This document shows positions 63,170-64,000 of a stretch of 64,000 bases of DNA, piece after piece. Under the pieces are notes generated by a model, which was not told the DNA's origin, did no database searches, and was given only the letters and a program-made list of their open reading frames with translations. The stretch lies in the NCBI RefSeq assembly GCF_947503705.1, contig NZ_CANNES010000001.1, positions 310,001 to 374,000 on the forward strand, in the 5' to 3' direction. The DNA is from an uncultured Tateyamaria sp. Its GTDB lineage: Bacteria; Pseudomonadota; Alphaproteobacteria; Rhodobacterales; Rhodobacteraceae. A program made the translations under genes and the position numbers. How positions within the stretch are numbered: position 1 is the stretch's first letter; each line of letters begins with the position of its first letter.

Positions 63170-63889
63170 TCAGTTGGATTTCATCATCGCGTCCATCGCA
63201 CGGCGCACGCGTTCATCTTCGGAATCAAGAAAGCTCTGACCCATCTCGTAAGACCGTTGCACTTCAATCATGCGGGCCAATTGCGAGATCGGATCAACGT
63301 TGGACGCCTCCGCAAAGCCTTGCAGGACACGGGCGGTTTCAGCAGGTTCAAAGCCGTCATCGGCCCGAAACACCACTCCACCTTCACGTGCCATCATTGT
63401 CGGATTAGTGGGAACCACGACAGCAATTTGACCGACAAGAGCGCCATCCGCACTGATCGTGCCATCGGTTCCGACGCTGATGGTTTGGGCATCAGGCGGG
63501 ACAAAAATAGGTGCACCACCCGCATCCAAAACCGGAAAACCGTCATGAGTGACCAGGTCACCTTCTCCGTTCGGGGTAAAGCTGCCCGCCCGGGTGAGCC
63601 GTTCGCCGCGAGGCGTTTCAATCAGAAAGTAACCGTCGCCCTCAATGGCGAAATCAAACGTGCCGCCGGTTTCATTCAACGCCCCCTGCACCAGAGAGGT
63701 CTGGCGCACGTTGCCGTTGCCCATCGACAGCGACCCGCCCCCCTGAATACTTTGCACATATTCGGAGAACACAACGCCTTCCTGACGAAAGCCCGTCGTA
63801 GCCGCATTGGCAATATTGTTGGCGACCACTTGCATTTCACGCATTAAGCCCGACTGACGGGTCAACGTGATGTATCCGGTGCTGTCCAA
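63170..63889 (-). CDS. flgF: Flagellar proximal rod protein FlgF
   Basis: A 239-residue rod protein with the family N-terminus (DSTGYITLTRQSGLMREMQV, NNIANAATTGFRQEG), a middle segment (DGYFLIETPRGERLTRAGSF) and C-terminal ARMIEVQRSYEMG. The start is TTG at 63889, which has AGGAGG five bases upstream inside the end of fliQ; no in-frame ATG fits better. It is followed by flgG after 10 bp. Confidence 0.95.
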   Translation of the reverse strand: MDSTGYITLTRQSGLMREMQVVANNIANAATTGFRQEGVVFSEYVQSIQGGGSLSMGNGNVRQTSLVQGALNETGGTFDFAIEGDGYFLIETPRGERLTRAGSFTPNGEGDLVTHDGFPVLDAGGAPIFVPPDAQTISVGTDGTISADGALVGQIAVVVPTNPTMMAREGGVVFRADDGFEPAETARVLQGFAEASNVDPISQLARMIEVQRSYEMGQSFLDSEDERVRRAMDAMMKSN

Positions 63890-63890
63890 A

Positions 63891-64000
63891 TTATCCTCCT
63901 ATGATCAATGGGATGATGCGATCTTGAAAGAACGACACCATGGTTTGGGTCATGAAGCCCATCGACATCCAGAATACGATCACGATGGCCGCTAGCTTGG
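63891..64000 (-). CDS. fliQ: Flagellar export protein FliQ (C-terminal part)
   Basis: The last ~36 codons of fliQ; the 5' part is outside the right edge. The C-terminus reads LAAIVIVFWMSMGFMTQTMV...PLIIGG, the second helix and tail of this small (about 88 residues) export-gate subunit. Its stop sits 1 base before the flgF TTG, and the flgF ribosome site is inside its last codons. Confidence 0.85.
   Translation of the reverse strand, partial: KLAAIVIVFWMSMGFMTQTMVSFFQDRIIPLIIGG

Overview
The window comes from a GC-rich alphaproteobacterium of the order Rhodobacterales, most likely a marine member of the Roseobacter group. The evidence is the gene content: a CcrM-type GANTC methyltransferase, DUF2125, DUF2794, DUF3095 and DUF4170 proteins, an Irr-type site before mbfA, an alphaproteobacterial LexA box (GAAC-N7-GAAC), a DddL-type DMSP lyase, and a flagellar cluster of the roseobacter kind. 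Nearly all of it is densely packed chromosomal coding sequence with many 1-4 bp gene overlaps. I see no rRNA, tRNA, CRISPR array, insertion sequence or prophage.

Layout. 1-430: an SDR oxidoreductase cut by the window edge. 574-6823: a DUF2125 protein, then an envelope/LPS run (pmbA, inositol-monophosphatase-like enzyme, DUF4170, waaA-like Kdo transferase, lpxK). 6931-9259 (minus): CoA-transferase, DsbA-like thioredoxin and DciA, divergent from mutY. 10474-12776: an AlkB-like non-haem di-iron hydroxylase coupled to an unrecognised protein. 12773-16828 (minus): membrane class III cyclase, ccrM, rnhB and a secreted Cys/Arg-rich protein. 17010-22425: a secreted small protein, a membrane protein with a winged-helix-like tail, an HpcH/HpaI aldolase, DUF3095, an MFS transporter and asd. 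22484-25183: a sparse stretch, then a carbonic anhydrase - SbtA - PII-like operon. 25332-30950: HPt-like protein, M17 aminopeptidase with NlpC/P60, DUF2794, paaI-paaK and dddL. 31247-36276: ABC-F protein, an orphan SOS-controlled imuB, a TetR regulator and mbfA. 36309-41047: AEC transporter, then a five-gene overlapping run (fghA, YaiI-like, HAD, ornithine cyclodeaminase-like, alpha/beta hydrolase). 41044-50430: MFS, zapE, a small anchored protein, accD-folC, and a CPBP protease behind a 1027-residue ABC-exporter-like protein with a degenerate ATPase and a cyclic-nucleotide-binding tail. 50611-55593: ilvD, a lipoprotein, two lineage-specific proteins, RidA and a BKACE enzyme. 55682-64000: two convergent flagellar operons (SLT-flhA-fliR-flhB-fliJ-like on plus; fliQ-flgF-flgG-flgA-flgH-fliL on minus) that meet with no gap.

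Working together. The envelope run matures lipid A and Kdo. Carbonic anhydrase, SbtA and the PII-like protein form a bicarbonate supply module. mbfA is placed for iron export or detoxification under Irr. imuB sits under LexA control without imuA or dnaE2 next to it. The flagellar genes supply the export gate, rod, L-ring and P-ring chaperone. The least conventional items are the pseudo-ABC/cNMP protein with its CPBP partner, the membrane-anchored winged-helix protein with its secreted neighbour, the leader-like ORF and hairpin before the ABC-F gene, and an 83-bp dispersed intergenic repeat.
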